From an uncultured Eggerthellaceae bacterium (lineage in GTDB: Bacteria; Actinomycetota; Coriobacteriia; Coriobacteriales; Eggerthellaceae), in NCBI GenBank assembly GCA_910585565.1, contig CAJUFC010000212.1, forward strand, positions 1 through 17,125: a DNA stretch of 17,125 nucleotides, written 5' to 3'. The notes beneath the pieces were generated by a model. That model was not told where the DNA came from and ran no database searches. It was given only the letters and a program-made list of their open reading frames with translations. Within the stretch, counting starts at the first letter, position 1; every line of letters begins with the position of its first letter. Of the stretch, positions 1 through 9,232 are shown in pieces. The translations under genes and the position numbers were made by a program.

Positions 1-24
1 CCTACGGCCTACGTAAGGGGAACC

Positions 25-1206
25 ATGTCTTTTGAACGCAGCTATCATCGATTCGACGTCGACGGCAACTATCTGGGATACGACTCATCTGCCCTGCGCC
101 ACGACGCTCATGCCGCCACGGTGTCGGTCATCCTGCCGATATACAACGCCGAGCCATACCTTGAGCAATGCCTCGACTCCGTGCAAGGCCAAACGTATGC
201 AAACCTCGAGATCATCTGCGTGAACGACGGCTCGACCGACGGCTCGCTCAAGATCATCGAGGCGCACGCGGCAGCCGACCCGCGCATCGTCGTCATCGAC
301 AAGGAGAACGAGGGCTACGGAAAGAGCTGCAACCACGGGCTTGAGGTCGCGACCGGCGAGTGGATCTCCATCATCGAGCCGGATGACTGGATCTTGGAGG
401 GCATGTATGCCGACATGCTCGACTTCGCCTCTGGGATAGACGGGGCGTTCGACATCATCAAGACGCCCTATTGGCGCATAAAGAACCCCGACACGCCCCG
501 CGAGAAGCGCCTCGCTTGCAGCTACGCGCTTTCCATCCACCCCAAGACGCAGCCGTTCAAGGTCGAGGACGCCGTCGAGCTCATCAGCCACCATCCGTCC
601 ATCTGGTCGGCCCTCTATCGCAAGTCGTTCCTGGACGAGTACGGCATTCGCTTCAAGCCCATCCCGGGCGCTGGCTGGGCCGACAATCCCTTCCTCATCG
701 AGACGATGCTGCAGACGCGCGGCATCGTCTATCTCGACAAGGCGTACTACTGCTATCGAGCCGACACGCGCGACAAGGAAAAGGCATTCTCGCAGCGCAA
801 CCCGCAGATTCCGTTCGAGCGCTGGGACGAGATGACCGACATCATCGAGCGGCTGGGCATCACCGATAAGCGCATCCTCGAGGCCCACTACAATCGCGGC
901 ATCATGTACATGAGCGGCGTCATCATGCACAACGACCCCGACTCTCCCGAGATGCAGGCCCTCCTGAAGCGCATGTTCGACCGCATGGACCCCGAGCTCG
1001 TCTTCGCCAGCAGCAAGATATCCCCGGGCGTCAAAAAGCTCTACGCAAAGACCCGAGGCATCAAGGGCGCCAAGACCCATCCTGTCGGCTACGGCGCGAG
1101 CCTCGTGAAAAAGGCGCTCTACAACCTGCGCAACAACGGACCCGCCGAAATGGTGGAGTCGGTCGGCTACTATCTGCACGACCACCGCTCGCGCATCGGC
1201 AAATAG
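25..1206 (+). CDS. GT2 family glycosyltransferase
   Basis: A 393-residue family 2 (GT-A fold) glycosyltransferase, expected to transfer a sugar from a nucleotide donor to a growing surface glycan at the cytoplasmic face of the membrane. The GT-A core starts near residue 33 with VSVILPIYNAEPYL, followed by the nucleotide-binding stretch VNDGSTDGS (67-75) and the metal-binding acidic motif EPDDW (118-122). No membrane segment is evident. The roughly 150 C-terminal residues match no motif I recognise. The ATG is preceded by AGGGG at 16-20, four bases away. The gene converges on rfbC across a shared terminator, so it belongs to a separate rightward transcript whose promoter lies left of the window. 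Family assignment is firm; donor, acceptor and linkage are unknown. Confidence 0.9.
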   Translation: MSFERSYHRFDVDGNYLGYDSSALRHDAHAATVSVILPIYNAEPYLEQCLDSVQGQTYANLEIICVNDGSTDGSLKIIEAHAAADPRIVVIDKENEGYGKSCNHGLEVATGEWISIIEPDDWILEGMYADMLDFASGIDGAFDIIKTPYWRIKNPDTPREKRLACSYALSIHPKTQPFKVEDAVELISHHPSIWSALYRKSFLDEYGIRFKPIPGAGWADNPFLIETMLQTRGIVYLDKAYYCYRADTRDKEKAFSQRNPQIPFERWDEMTDIIERLGITDKRILEAHYNRGIMYMSGVIMHNDPDSPEMQALLKRMFDRMDPELVFASSKISPGVKKLYAKTRGIKGAKTHPVGYGASLVKKALYNLRNNGPAEMVESVGYYLHDHRSRIGK

Positions 1207-1215
1207 CGAGCCACA

Positions 1216-1259
1216 GGCGCGTCAAGGCGCGATAGTCATACTGGCGCGTCGAGGCGCGG
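1216..1259. repeat. 17-bp near-identical direct repeat pair
   Basis: Two 17-base copies at 1216-1232 and 1243-1259, of the form GGCGCGTCRAGGCGCGR, lie just behind the stop codon of the first glycosyltransferase. They differ at two positions and are separated by 10 bases. Function is unknown. Confidence 0.6.
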
Positions 1260-1265
1260 ACAGCC

Positions 1266-1328
1266 GCGCTCGCAGGCTCCGCACGACAAGCACCGGGCGA
1301 TGCTCGGCGCTCGCAGGCTCCGCACGAC
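1266..1328. repeat. 22-bp perfect direct repeat pair
   Basis: Two identical 22-base copies at 1266-1287 and 1307-1328 (core CGCAGGCTCCGCACGAC), with a 41-base period, lie between the first glycosyltransferase gene and the terminator hairpin. No coding role is apparent. They could be a local duplication or part of a dispersed intergenic repeat. Confidence 0.7.
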
Positions 1329-1335
1329 GCAGCAA

Positions 1336-1378
1336 AACGGGGCATCAGCCGCAACCTGGCTGATGCCCCGTTCTTTCT
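1336..1378. terminator. Bidirectional intrinsic terminator between convergent genes
   Basis: A perfect 15-bp stem (AACGGGGCATCAGCC at 1336-1350 paired with 1358-1372) encloses a 7-base loop. On the + strand it runs into TTCTTTCT. On the - strand the stem ends in a run of four T. It sits between the rightward glycosyltransferase (stop at 1206) and the leftward rfbC (stop at 1418), so it can end both transcripts. Confidence 0.88.
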
Positions 1379-1417
1379 GGACAAAACCCCTGCAGGAGAC
1401 GAAGGCGCCCCGTGCGC

Positions 1418-1996
1418 TTACGCCTCGCGCGCGTCGAAGGGCGGATGCAGCTGGTCCTTGTCGCTCAAGACGAGCTTCGACTCATCGAAGGCGTCGTCGC
1501 CGTCCATGGCCGGCCACTCGATGCCGATAGCCGGGTCGTTCCACATGAGGCCGCCCTCGTCGTTGGGATGATACACGTCATCGCACTTATAGCAGAACTC
1601 CGCGTAGTCCGACAGCACGAGAAAGCCGTGCGCGAAGCCGCGCGGGATGAAGAACTGGCGATGGTTCTCCTCCGAGAGCACGCAGCCTTCCCACTTGCCA
1701 TAGGTGGGACTGCCCTCGCGCAGATCGACGGCAACGTCGAACACCTTGCCGCGCACGACGCGCACGAGCTTGCTCTGCGGATGGTTGATCTGGAAATGCA
1801 GCCCGCGCAGCACGCCTTTGGTGCTGGCCGACTGGTTGTCCTGCACGAACTCGACATCGATGCCGCCTGCCACGAAGTCGGGCTGCTTATACGTCTCCAT
1901 GAAATAGCCGCGCGCGTCACCGTACGCCTTCACGTCGACGATGATGACACCGTCGATCGAGGTCTCCGTGAACGTGAAATTGCCTGACGTCACCAT
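1418..1996 (-). CDS. rfbC: dTDP-4-dehydrorhamnose 3,5-epimerase
   Basis: RfbC/RmlC catalyses the third step of dTDP-L-rhamnose synthesis, epimerising dTDP-4-keto-6-deoxyglucose at C3 and C5 in the cytoplasm. At 192 residues it has the usual family length. Visible family motifs are RGLHFQ (64-69, with the expected catalytic His67), FFIPRGFAHGF (115-125) and an aromatic YKCDDVYHP stretch (136-144, with the probable catalytic Tyr136), all parts of the cupin-like barrel. The ATG is preceded by GGGAGG seven bases upstream, overlapping the end of rfbB, and the gap between the two genes is only 11 bases. It is the last gene of the leftward row and stops just before the bidirectional hairpin. The identification is secure; rmlC is the synonym. 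Confidence 0.96.
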   Translation of the reverse strand: MVTSGNFTFTETSIDGVIIVDVKAYGDARGYFMETYKQPDFVAGGIDVEFVQDNQSASTKGVLRGLHFQINHPQSKLVRVVRGKVFDVAVDLREGSPTYGKWEGCVLSEENHRQFFIPRGFAHGFLVLSDYAEFCYKCDDVYHPNDEGGLMWNDPAIGIEWPAMDGDDAFDESKLVLSDKDQLHPPFDAREA

Positions 1997-2007
1997 GATG
2001 CGCCTCC

Positions 2008-3111
<1,104 letters not shown>

Positions 3112-3123
<12 letters not shown>

Positions 3124-4014
3124 CTCGGGCTGGTTGTTCAGATAGTTGGCAAGCGCGTCTTGCCAGGGACGCATCTCGTCCCCGATCGTGTCGGCCAGGT
3201 GCGCGTTGCGCAGGCTCGAGAATGCCGGGCGGTTAGCGCTTTGGGGGTTGGCCGCCTTGTACTCGGCGCTGGTGACCGGTGCCACCTCGCACGCAAGGCC
3301 GCTGCCCTCCATGATCGCCTTGGCGAAGTCGCACCACGAGCAAGTGCCGTTGTTGGTGCAGTGGTAGATGCCGTAGTTGTCCGTGAGCGCTATCTTGAGT
3401 ATCTCGTGAGCCAGGTCGTTTGCCGAAGTGGGGTTGCCCAACTGGTCGTCGACGACGGTGATGCGGTCGTGAGACGCGCCCAGACGCTGCATCGTCTTCA
3501 CGAAGTTCTTGCCGACGTATCCGTACAGCCACGCTGTCCTCACGATGAACGAGTGGGGGCAGGCCTCGGCAACCGCCTCTTCTCCGGCAAGCTTGGTCCT
3601 ACCGTAGGCGCTGACCGGCGCCACCGCATCGGTCTCGACGCGCTCCCCCGCTTCGGTGCCCGGAAACACGTAGTCAGTCGACACGTGCACGAGCTTGGCA
3701 CCCGTGCGCTCGGCCGCGCGCGCCAGGTTGGCAGCGCCCGTGGCGTTCACGGCATACGCCGCGTCCTCGTTTGCCTCGCAGCCATCAACGTTCGTGAATG
3801 CTGCGCAATTGATCACGATGTCATAGCCAGCCTCGTCCATGAGGGCATCGACGGCGTCAGCATCGGTGATGTCGAGCACGTCGTAGTCGAGGTAGTCCAC
3901 CTCCGCGCCAGCATATTCCTCAGGCACGTCCCCGATCTCGGAGCGCATCGTGTCGAACAGGCGCTTGAGTTCGTTGCCCAGCTGGCCTTTTGAGCCCGTT
4001 ACCAATATCTTCAA
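3112..4014 (-). CDS. rfbD: dTDP-4-dehydrorhamnose reductase (TTG start)
   Basis: RfbD/RmlD performs the final reduction of dTDP-4-keto-L-rhamnose to dTDP-L-rhamnose using NAD(P)H. Read from the TTG at 4014-4012 it has 300 residues, a normal family length. It begins KILVTGSKGQLGNEL, with the dinucleotide-binding GxxGQLG at 7-13, then STDYVF (112-117) and the catalytic YGRTK (Tyr137, Lys141). The TTG is favoured because GGAGG lies six bases upstream and the homologous part begins exactly there. The frame stays open to 4350, but that extension lies inside rfbA and reads as arginine-rich shadow sequence. The GGAGG overlaps the rfbA stop, giving a 10-base gap and probable translational coupling. 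Confidence 0.95.
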
Positions 4015-4020
4015 GAAAGT

Positions 4021-4025
4021 CCTCC
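4021..4025 (-). promoter_or_regulatory. Ribosome binding site fixing the rfbD TTG start
   Basis: CCTCC on the + strand is GGAGG on the coding strand, six bases before the TTG and overlapping the rfbA stop codon (4025-4027). It supports the short TTG-initiated rfbD over the long upstream open frame. Confidence 0.8.
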
Positions 4026-4927
4026 TAGTACTTGTGCGTCGGCTCGATGATGCGGCCTTCGGCCACCTTCTTGAGGTGCTTGCCGTATTCGCTCTTGCCG
4101 TACTTGTCCGCTGCCGCAACGAGCGCGTCGCGCGAAATCCAGCCGTTTTCGTAGGCAATCTCCTCCAGCACCGAGACGTTGAGGCCCTGCGAGCGCTCGA
4201 CGGCGCGCACGAACTCGGACGCCTCGAAGAGGCTTTCCATCGTGCCCGTGTCCAGCCATGCATAGCCGCGGCCCAGCGTGACGACGTTGAGCAAGTCGTC
4301 GTCGAGATACATCTGGTTGAGCGACGTGATCTCCAACTCGCCGCGGGCACTCGGACGCACCTGTTTGGCGAAGTCGCACACGCGCGAGTCGTAGAAGTAC
4401 AGCCCCGTCACGGCGTAGTTGCTCTTGGGGTTCTCGGGCTTCTCCTCGATGGAGATGGCATTGAACTCATCGTCGAACTCGACGACGCCGAAACGCTCGG
4501 GGTCGTCGACGTAGTAGCCGAACACCGTGGCACCACCCGTGCCCTCGGCCGTCTCCACCGCACGCTTGAGATGGCGCGCAAGGCCGTTGCCGTAGAAGAT
4601 GTTGTCGCCCAAAACGAGCGCGCACGGCTCGCCCGCAATGAAGTCCTCGCCGATGATGAACGCTTGCGCAAGCCCGTCGGGAGAAGGCTGCTCGGCATAG
4701 GAGAGCTCGACCCCATAGCGCGAGCCATCGCCCAGCAAGCGCTCGAAGTTGGGCAGGTCATCTGGCGTGGAGATGATGAGTATCTCGCGAATGCCTGCCA
4801 TCATGAGCACCGACAGCGGATAGTAGATCATCGGCTTGTCGTAGACGGGCAAAAGCTGCTTGGACGTGACGGTGGTCAGCGGATACAAGCGCGTGCCGCT
4901 GCCGCCAGCAAGTATGATTCCCTTCAT
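4025..4927 (-). CDS. rfbA: Glucose-1-phosphate thymidylyltransferase
   Basis: RfbA/RmlA couples glucose-1-phosphate and dTTP to give dTDP-glucose and pyrophosphate, the committed and usually feedback-inhibited first step towards dTDP-L-rhamnose. The 300-residue protein has the nucleotidyltransferase signature [11 protein letters not shown] (6-16), [11 protein letters not shown] (22-32), the GLAQAF loop (84-89), LGDNIFYG with the metal-binding Asp107, and [26 protein letters not shown] lies a suitable distance before the ATG. A 36-base gap separates it from the L,D-transpeptidase upstream, so it is probably co-transcribed with that gene and with rfbD, rfbB and rfbC behind it. Residues and length agree with the family throughout. 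Confidence 0.97.
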   Translation of the reverse strand: MKGIILAGGSGTRLYPLTTVTSKQLLPVYDKPMIYYPLSVLMMAGIREILIISTPDDLPNFERLLGDGSRYGVELSYAEQPSPDGLAQAFIIGEDFIAGEPCALVLGDNIFYGNGLARHLKRAVETAEGTGGATVFGYYVDDPERFGVVEFDDEFNAISIEEKPENPKSNYAVTGLYFYDSRVCDFAKQVRPSARGELEITSLNQMYLDDDLLNVVTLGRGYAWLDTGTMESLFEASEFVRAVERSQGLNVSVLEEIAYENGWISRDALVAAADKYGKSEYGKHLKKVAEGRIIEPTHKY

Positions 4928-4963
4928 GTAGTTCCTTTCGTAGAGAGACGCAGGCCAGCAAGC

Positions 4964-6673
4964 CTAGAAGACGAGCACGCGCGACCCCCGCGGAACGTTG
5001 TCGTAGATCCATTTGGCATTCTCGATGGCAAGGCGGATGCAGCCGTGCGACAGATGCATGCCAAGGCGCCCGTCCTGCACCACGCGCGTGCCGGCGTTGT
5101 ACAGGATGGAGTGGAACAGGAAGTCGCCGCTGTACTGGGTGTAGTAGTAGCAGGTGTAGACGTTCGTGCCGAACGCATAGCCCTTGTCGCCCACCGTGAA
5201 GATGCCCTTGCGGCTCGGGGTGCCCCAGGCGCCAGGCGAGCAGGCGAAGTAGTGGATGGGACGCCAGTTGCCCTGCGAGCCCTCATAGACGCCCACCACG
5301 CAGTTGTTGGTGTCTGCTGCAAGCAGCAGATGGCTGGCGCTGTTGAGCCCTTGGACACGGTTGTACATGTCGCGATAGCGAGCCGGGATGATGTCGTCTT
5401 GGGTCACGTCGTAGGCGATGCGCCCGACCTGCTCGTTGTTCACATAGATGTCAGAGATGACGCGACCGGCATCCTTGAAGCGCGAGCAATCGATGTTGGC
5501 GACCCACACAAGCCCGTTCGGCCCGTTGGTGTCGAATGCCCCGTACCACACGATGTCGTCCTGGCCGTTGGCCTCAGACCACGTCGGCACGTGCACAACG
5601 GCGTTGGTGGGGTTCTTGATGCAGACCTGGCGCTTGCCCGAGCCGAGGCCGCCCGTCACATAGACATAGTTGATGCAGCTCATCTGGTAGTCGCGGGCAC
5701 CCACGAGCGTCATGACGCCGCTGCCCTGCTTCACGTAGACGTGCGAGGCATACAGCCCGTCTTGGGCCCCGTGCCCGTTCGCGTCGATGCGACACACCCA
5801 CGAGCCGTCTTCGAGCGGCGTGGCGTTGCGCCAGAGGAGGTCGTCTTGGCCGCCTGCGACGGTCCACGTCGGCACCAGCACCTCGACAACGCCCGTCGGC
5901 TGCGAGATGTTGCTCACCTTCACGACGTAGTAGCCGTTCCCCGACTCGCTGATGCTGACGTCAGCGACCGGCGGATCGCTCAGCTTGAAGCGAGCCTCGC
6001 CGATGAACTGGTTGACGCCGTTGATCTTGGCGTAGACGTGAACGATGTGGTCGCCCGACGTGGCGCAACGGTCAGCATGTGCCAGCCACGAGCCATCGTG
6101 CAGCATGGCACCGCCATACCAGACGATGTCGTTTTGGCCGCCGGCATCAGACCACACGGCAAACGACGCCTCCTGCGCCAGCCCACCGACGCCGCGCAGC
6201 CAGAGCTGCACGTCGCGCTCGTCGGGAGTCACCCAGGCCTCGACATAGGCACCCGCAACCTCTTGAGTCTCGAGCATGCCTTCGGCCTCGGCCAGCGCCG
6301 CATCCTCGGCGGCCAGCGCTGCGGCTGCGGCCTCATCGTTGGCGCGTGCCGCATCATCGGATGCAGGGGTCGCCGCGCCAGCGGATGCCTCCTGGCTCAC
6401 CTGGCCTGGCTTGTTCGACTGGCCTGGCTGGCCCGACTCGAGCGCGCCAGCCACCGCATCCGATGGCGTCTCGGCCTCAGCGTCAGCGTCAGGGGCAACG
6501 ACATCTGTCGCCGGCTGATCAGGCGATGCGCTCTCGATGGTCGTTGGGTCTTGGGCCGTCGCCTCATCGGCAAAGGCCGCCGCAGGCATGAGCCCCACGC
6601 ACAGCGCAAAGGAAAGACAAGCGCCTGATACGGCTCGTGCCAGCGTTTTTGCTCCGTTTTCGTATGCCTTCAA
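4964..6673 (-). CDS. Secreted L,D-transpeptidase (YkuD) with three GBS-Bsp-like repeats
   Basis: A 569-residue exported enzyme expected to form 3-3 peptidoglycan crosslinks or attach wall components. From the TTG start it opens with a signal peptide (positively charged, hydrophobic about 15-34, AFA cleavage near 35/36). A 100-residue Ala/Asp/Glu/Pro-rich linker follows, then three related modules at about 142-231, 238-330 and 336-422. Each module contains a version of WSxAxGQxDIVWY, typical of GBS Bsp-like repeats, which are usually found in wall hydrolases. The C-terminal YkuD domain (about 440-569) carries HLSHGCIRL with catalytic Cys545 and His543. An ATG at 6760 in frame would add 29 residues overlapping the upstream gene, but the TTG has GGAAAGGA at 6681-6688. 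It lies between glycosyltransferase genes and rfbA, an unusual position. Confidence 0.88.
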   Translation of the reverse strand: MKAYENGAKTLARAVSGACLSFALCVGLMPAAAFADEATAQDPTTIESASPDQPATDVVAPDADAEAETPSDAVAGALESGQPGQSNKPGQVSQEASAGAATPASDDAARANDEAAAAALAAEDAALAEAEGMLETQEVAGAYVEAWVTPDERDVQLWLRGVGGLAQEASFAVWSDAGGQNDIVWYGGAMLHDGSWLAHADRCATSGDHIVHVYAKINGVNQFIGEARFKLSDPPVADVSISESGNGYYVVKVSNISQPTGVVEVLVPTWTVAGGQDDLLWRNATPLEDGSWVCRIDANGHGAQDGLYASHVYVKQGSGVMTLVGARDYQMSCINYVYVTGGLGSGKRQVCIKNPTNAVVHVPTWSEANGQDDIVWYGAFDTNGPNGLVWVANIDCSRFKDAGRVISDIYVNNEQVGRIAYDVTQDDIIPARYRDMYNRVQGLNSASHLLLAADTNNCVVGVYEGSQGNWRPIHYFACSPGAWGTPSRKGIFTVGDKGYAFGTNVYTCYYYTQYSGDFLFHSILYNAGTRVVQDGRLGMHLSHGCIRLAIENAKWIYDNVPRGSRVLVF

Positions 6674-6680
6674 CTCCGTG

Positions 6681-6688
6681 TCCTTTCC
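6681..6688 (-). promoter_or_regulatory. Ribosome binding site for the L,D-transpeptidase TTG start
   Basis: The coding strand reads GGAAAGGA, then seven bases, then TTG (6673-6671). The peptide that follows at once looks like a secretion signal, whereas initiation at the ATG at 6760 would place a 29-residue polar extension in front of it. Confidence 0.65.
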
Positions 6689-6740
6689 GTTGCCCGCACG
6701 CGCATCCGCGCGCGGTCGCTCGCTGTGCCCATTTGCAGCC

Positions 6741-9164
6741 TTAGTGCTTCGGAAGTCCAAAATAGCACGACCGCGGCTCGGTCTGGTCGAGGTTTATGTT
6801 GTAATACGGGTCGCCCTTCACGTAGATGTCGGCCCACCGCTCGCGCAGCATCGACAGCTCGCGCATCATGCGGATGCGGCTCTGCTCGCCTTCGTCGTCC
6901 TTGCCACGCGTCAGCGACTCATAGTGGTACAGCGACGTGTCTGCCGTGAACACGACGAGATACCCGTGCTCGGCCGCGCGCAGGCAGAAGTCCACGTCGT
7001 TGAAGGCGACCGACAGCTTCTCGTCGAAGCCGCCCAGTTCGTCCCAGACCGACCGCCGCGTCATGAGGCACGCGCCGGTCACGGCCGACACGTTGCGCGT
7101 CATGTCGTGATAGGTCATGTACTTCGACGGGGCGTTCTCCTCCGGCATGTTGATGAAGAGCCGCGACACGCCGTAGCCCGTGATGGCAAGGCCTGCATGC
7201 TGATAGGTGTCGTCCGGGAAATAGAGGCGCGGGCCGACTGCGCCCACGTCTGCGCGCTGGGCATAGCCTGCCAGTATCTCGAGCCAATCGCCGTCGATTA
7301 CCTCGGTGTCGTTGTTGAGCAAGAGCACAAGCTCGCCCGTCGACTCCTTGACGCCGTGGTTGACGATGGCAGAGAAGTTGAAGCCCTCGCCCTTCCATTC
7401 CACGACGCGCACCGGATGCGATGACGCCTCGAGCTCGCGGTAATAGTCGAACAGGCGCGCGTCCGTGCTGTTGTTCTCGACGATTACGATCTCGTAGCGA
7501 GGGTAGTCGGTCTTGTCGAGAATAGAATCGATGCAGCTCTTCAGCACCTCGGGCTTGTTGTGCGATGGCACGACGATCGACACGAGCGGGTCGCCCTCTA
7601 TGCCGTAGCGCACGCGATACGTGAACGGGCGTCCGTACTCGGTCACTGCGGCCGGGATGCCGAGACGGTCAAGATGGCTTTGCACCGCGCGGATGCCGGC
7701 GTCGGTCGCATAGGACTTGTTGTCGGCGGAAAGCGCCGTCGAGCCTGCGGTTGCGCGCCAGTGGTAGAGGATCTTGGGGACATGGTGGATGCGGTCCGTC
7801 TCCTCGGCGACGCGCAAGGTCAGGTAGTGGTCCTGGGCGCCGTCGTACAGCCCCTGGGGCGTGGGCCCCACCGCATCCAAGATGGTCTTGCGGATCGTCA
7901 GCATGTGGCAGATATAGTTGTTGTTGCGCAGCTGGTCGATGCTGAAGTCGGGCTTGAAGTGCGGGCCGCCGTAGCAACCGTTGTCGTAGAGCTTGTCCTC
8001 GTCACAGTACAGAACGTCGATCGAGGGGTCCTTGTTGATGGCGGCGGCATACTCGAAGAGGATGGCCGGTTCGAGCACGTCATCGTGGTCGAAGAACGCC
8101 ACATAGTCGCCGGTCGCCTCCGCTACGCCGCGATTGGTGTTCTCGGTGATGCCGTAGTTGGTGTCCAGCGTGACCACCTTGATGCGCTCGTCAGCCGCCG
8201 CATAGGCACGGACCAGCTCGGCGAGCTCGGCGTCCTCCGGCGTAGAGTTCACCAACACCAGCTCCCAGTTGCCATAGGACTGCTCAAGCACAGAATCGGC
8301 CATCTCGGTGAATAACTTGAGCGGCGTGTGGTAGAGCGGCACGATGACGCTGAACTTCGGCTCGCGCTGGAACTTCACGCGCTTTTGGCGCTCGAGCTCG
8401 CCAGCTGAGGCGCGATGGCCGAAGAACCAGCCGCCATACTCCCCATCGCAGCTGGCATCCTCGCTGTCGTCGAAGAACTTGAGGATCATCTCGCGATAGG
8501 CGTTCTTTTCCAGGCAGCTGAAGTTGTCGAGCTCGGGATGCTCGGGGAAGTGCGCGACAACGGTGTAGGTCATGACATGGCCCGGCACCTCCACGAAGAA
8601 CGAACAGCTGGAATAGGGGTTGCTGTCGCCTTCGTAGAAGTCGCCGTCAGAGAAGTTGTCGAAGGTGTTGGTGTCGCCCACGCGCTCGCCGCGCGCGTCA
8701 AGCAGGGTGATCTCCATCGGACCGGGATGCGCGCTGGGCGCCACGACGAACCCGCGCAGCACGCGCCTCACCTTGCCTGCGCACACCTCCGTGAACACCA
8801 CGACCGCCTGCTGCGTGAAGAAGCGCTCGTTGTAGTTGCGGATAGCGAACGCCTCGTCGCGAGAGAGGCGATAGTTGATGCGCGACTCCCACTTGGAAAA
8901 GCCGCTGGAAACGAGCAGGGACTCGCTCGCCACCAGATCGCCTTGCGGGGTGCGCTCAGTGAAGGTGACCTTCTGCTCGACTTTGAAGTCCGGAAGGCAC
9001 AGCACATAGTCGTCCTCGAGCGGATAGAGGTTGCACGGCGTGTCATCGGCATACTTGGTGGAGACGCTGGCCTCCACCACATCGACCGGATCGTCTCGTT
9101 CTATCGTGAGCCGCTGGTAGATCATGCCGCGATCTCTGCATACGATCCCTTTGGTTACTTTCAT
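6741..9164 (-). CDS. Tandem-domain GT2 glycosyltransferase
   Basis: An 807-residue protein with two family 2 glycosyltransferase domains, likely building a rhamnose-containing glycan in the cytoplasm. Residues 1-265 form a region I cannot assign. The first GT-A domain starts at FSVIVPLYHTP (271) with a DHDD metal motif (359-362) and CDEDK at 387-391. The second starts at LVSIVVPSHNKPEV (528) with NNDTEV (617-622) and the conserved GACLMTRRSVWDELGGFDE and NDVDFCLRA stretches. The second domain resembles rhamnosyltransferase-type GT2 enzymes, which is suggestive only. AAGGA precedes the ATG by about 11 bases. It follows the GT4 gene by 68 bases and ends 67 bases before the L,D-transpeptidase start. 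Two different donor or acceptor steps in one polypeptide are plausible. Confidence 0.92.
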   Translation of the reverse strand: MKVTKGIVCRDRGMIYQRLTIERDDPVDVVEASVSTKYADDTPCNLYPLEDDYVLCLPDFKVEQKVTFTERTPQGDLVASESLLVSSGFSKWESRINYRLSRDEAFAIRNYNERFFTQQAVVVFTEVCAGKVRRVLRGFVVAPSAHPGPMEITLLDARGERVGDTNTFDNFSDGDFYEGDSNPYSSCSFFVEVPGHVMTYTVVAHFPEHPELDNFSCLEKNAYREMILKFFDDSEDASCDGEYGGWFFGHRASAGELERQKRVKFQREPKFSVIVPLYHTPLKLFTEMADSVLEQSYGNWELVLVNSTPEDAELAELVRAYAAADERIKVVTLDTNYGITENTNRGVAEATGDYVAFFDHDDVLEPAILFEYAAAINKDPSIDVLYCDEDKLYDNGCYGGPHFKPDFSIDQLRNNNYICHMLTIRKTILDAVGPTPQGLYDGAQDHYLTLRVAEETDRIHHVPKILYHWRATAGSTALSADNKSYATDAGIRAVQSHLDRLGIPAAVTEYGRPFTYRVRYGIEGDPLVSIVVPSHNKPEVLKSCIDSILDKTDYPRYEIVIVENNSTDARLFDYYRELEASSHPVRVVEWKGEGFNFSAIVNHGVKESTGELVLLLNNDTEVIDGDWLEILAGYAQRADVGAVGPRLYFPDDTYQHAGLAITGYGVSRLFINMPEENAPSKYMTYHDMTRNVSAVTGACLMTRRSVWDELGGFDEKLSVAFNDVDFCLRAAEHGYLVVFTADTSLYHYESLTRGKDDEGEQSRIRMMRELSMLRERWADIYVKGDPYYNINLDQTEPRSCYFGLPKH

Positions 9165-9232
9165 CGGGGGCGTGTTCCTTCCCTTGTGCGGTCGTTGCTT
9201 CTGATTTTATCTGAAAGTCGCGCTGGCGGCGG

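Noticed and set aside
85..1185. A 366-codon - strand frame opposite the first glycosyltransferase
   Set aside because: Low-complexity Val/Asp/Arg/His-rich translation with no motif. The + strand frame has clear GT2 motifs and a ribosome binding site.
4015..4350. Upstream extension of rfbD by 112 codons
   Set aside because: It is out of frame within rfbA and reads as Arg/Ser/Thr-rich shadow. The GGAGG-TTG arrangement at 4025-4012 gives a protein of correct length.
3950..6628. A very long + strand open frame (892 codons) antisense to rfbA and the L,D-transpeptidase
   Set aside because: It lies opposite genes with intact catalytic motifs and gives a His/Arg/Val/Ala-rich protein without recognisable domains. 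Such frames arise from GC-rich codon bias on the opposite strand.
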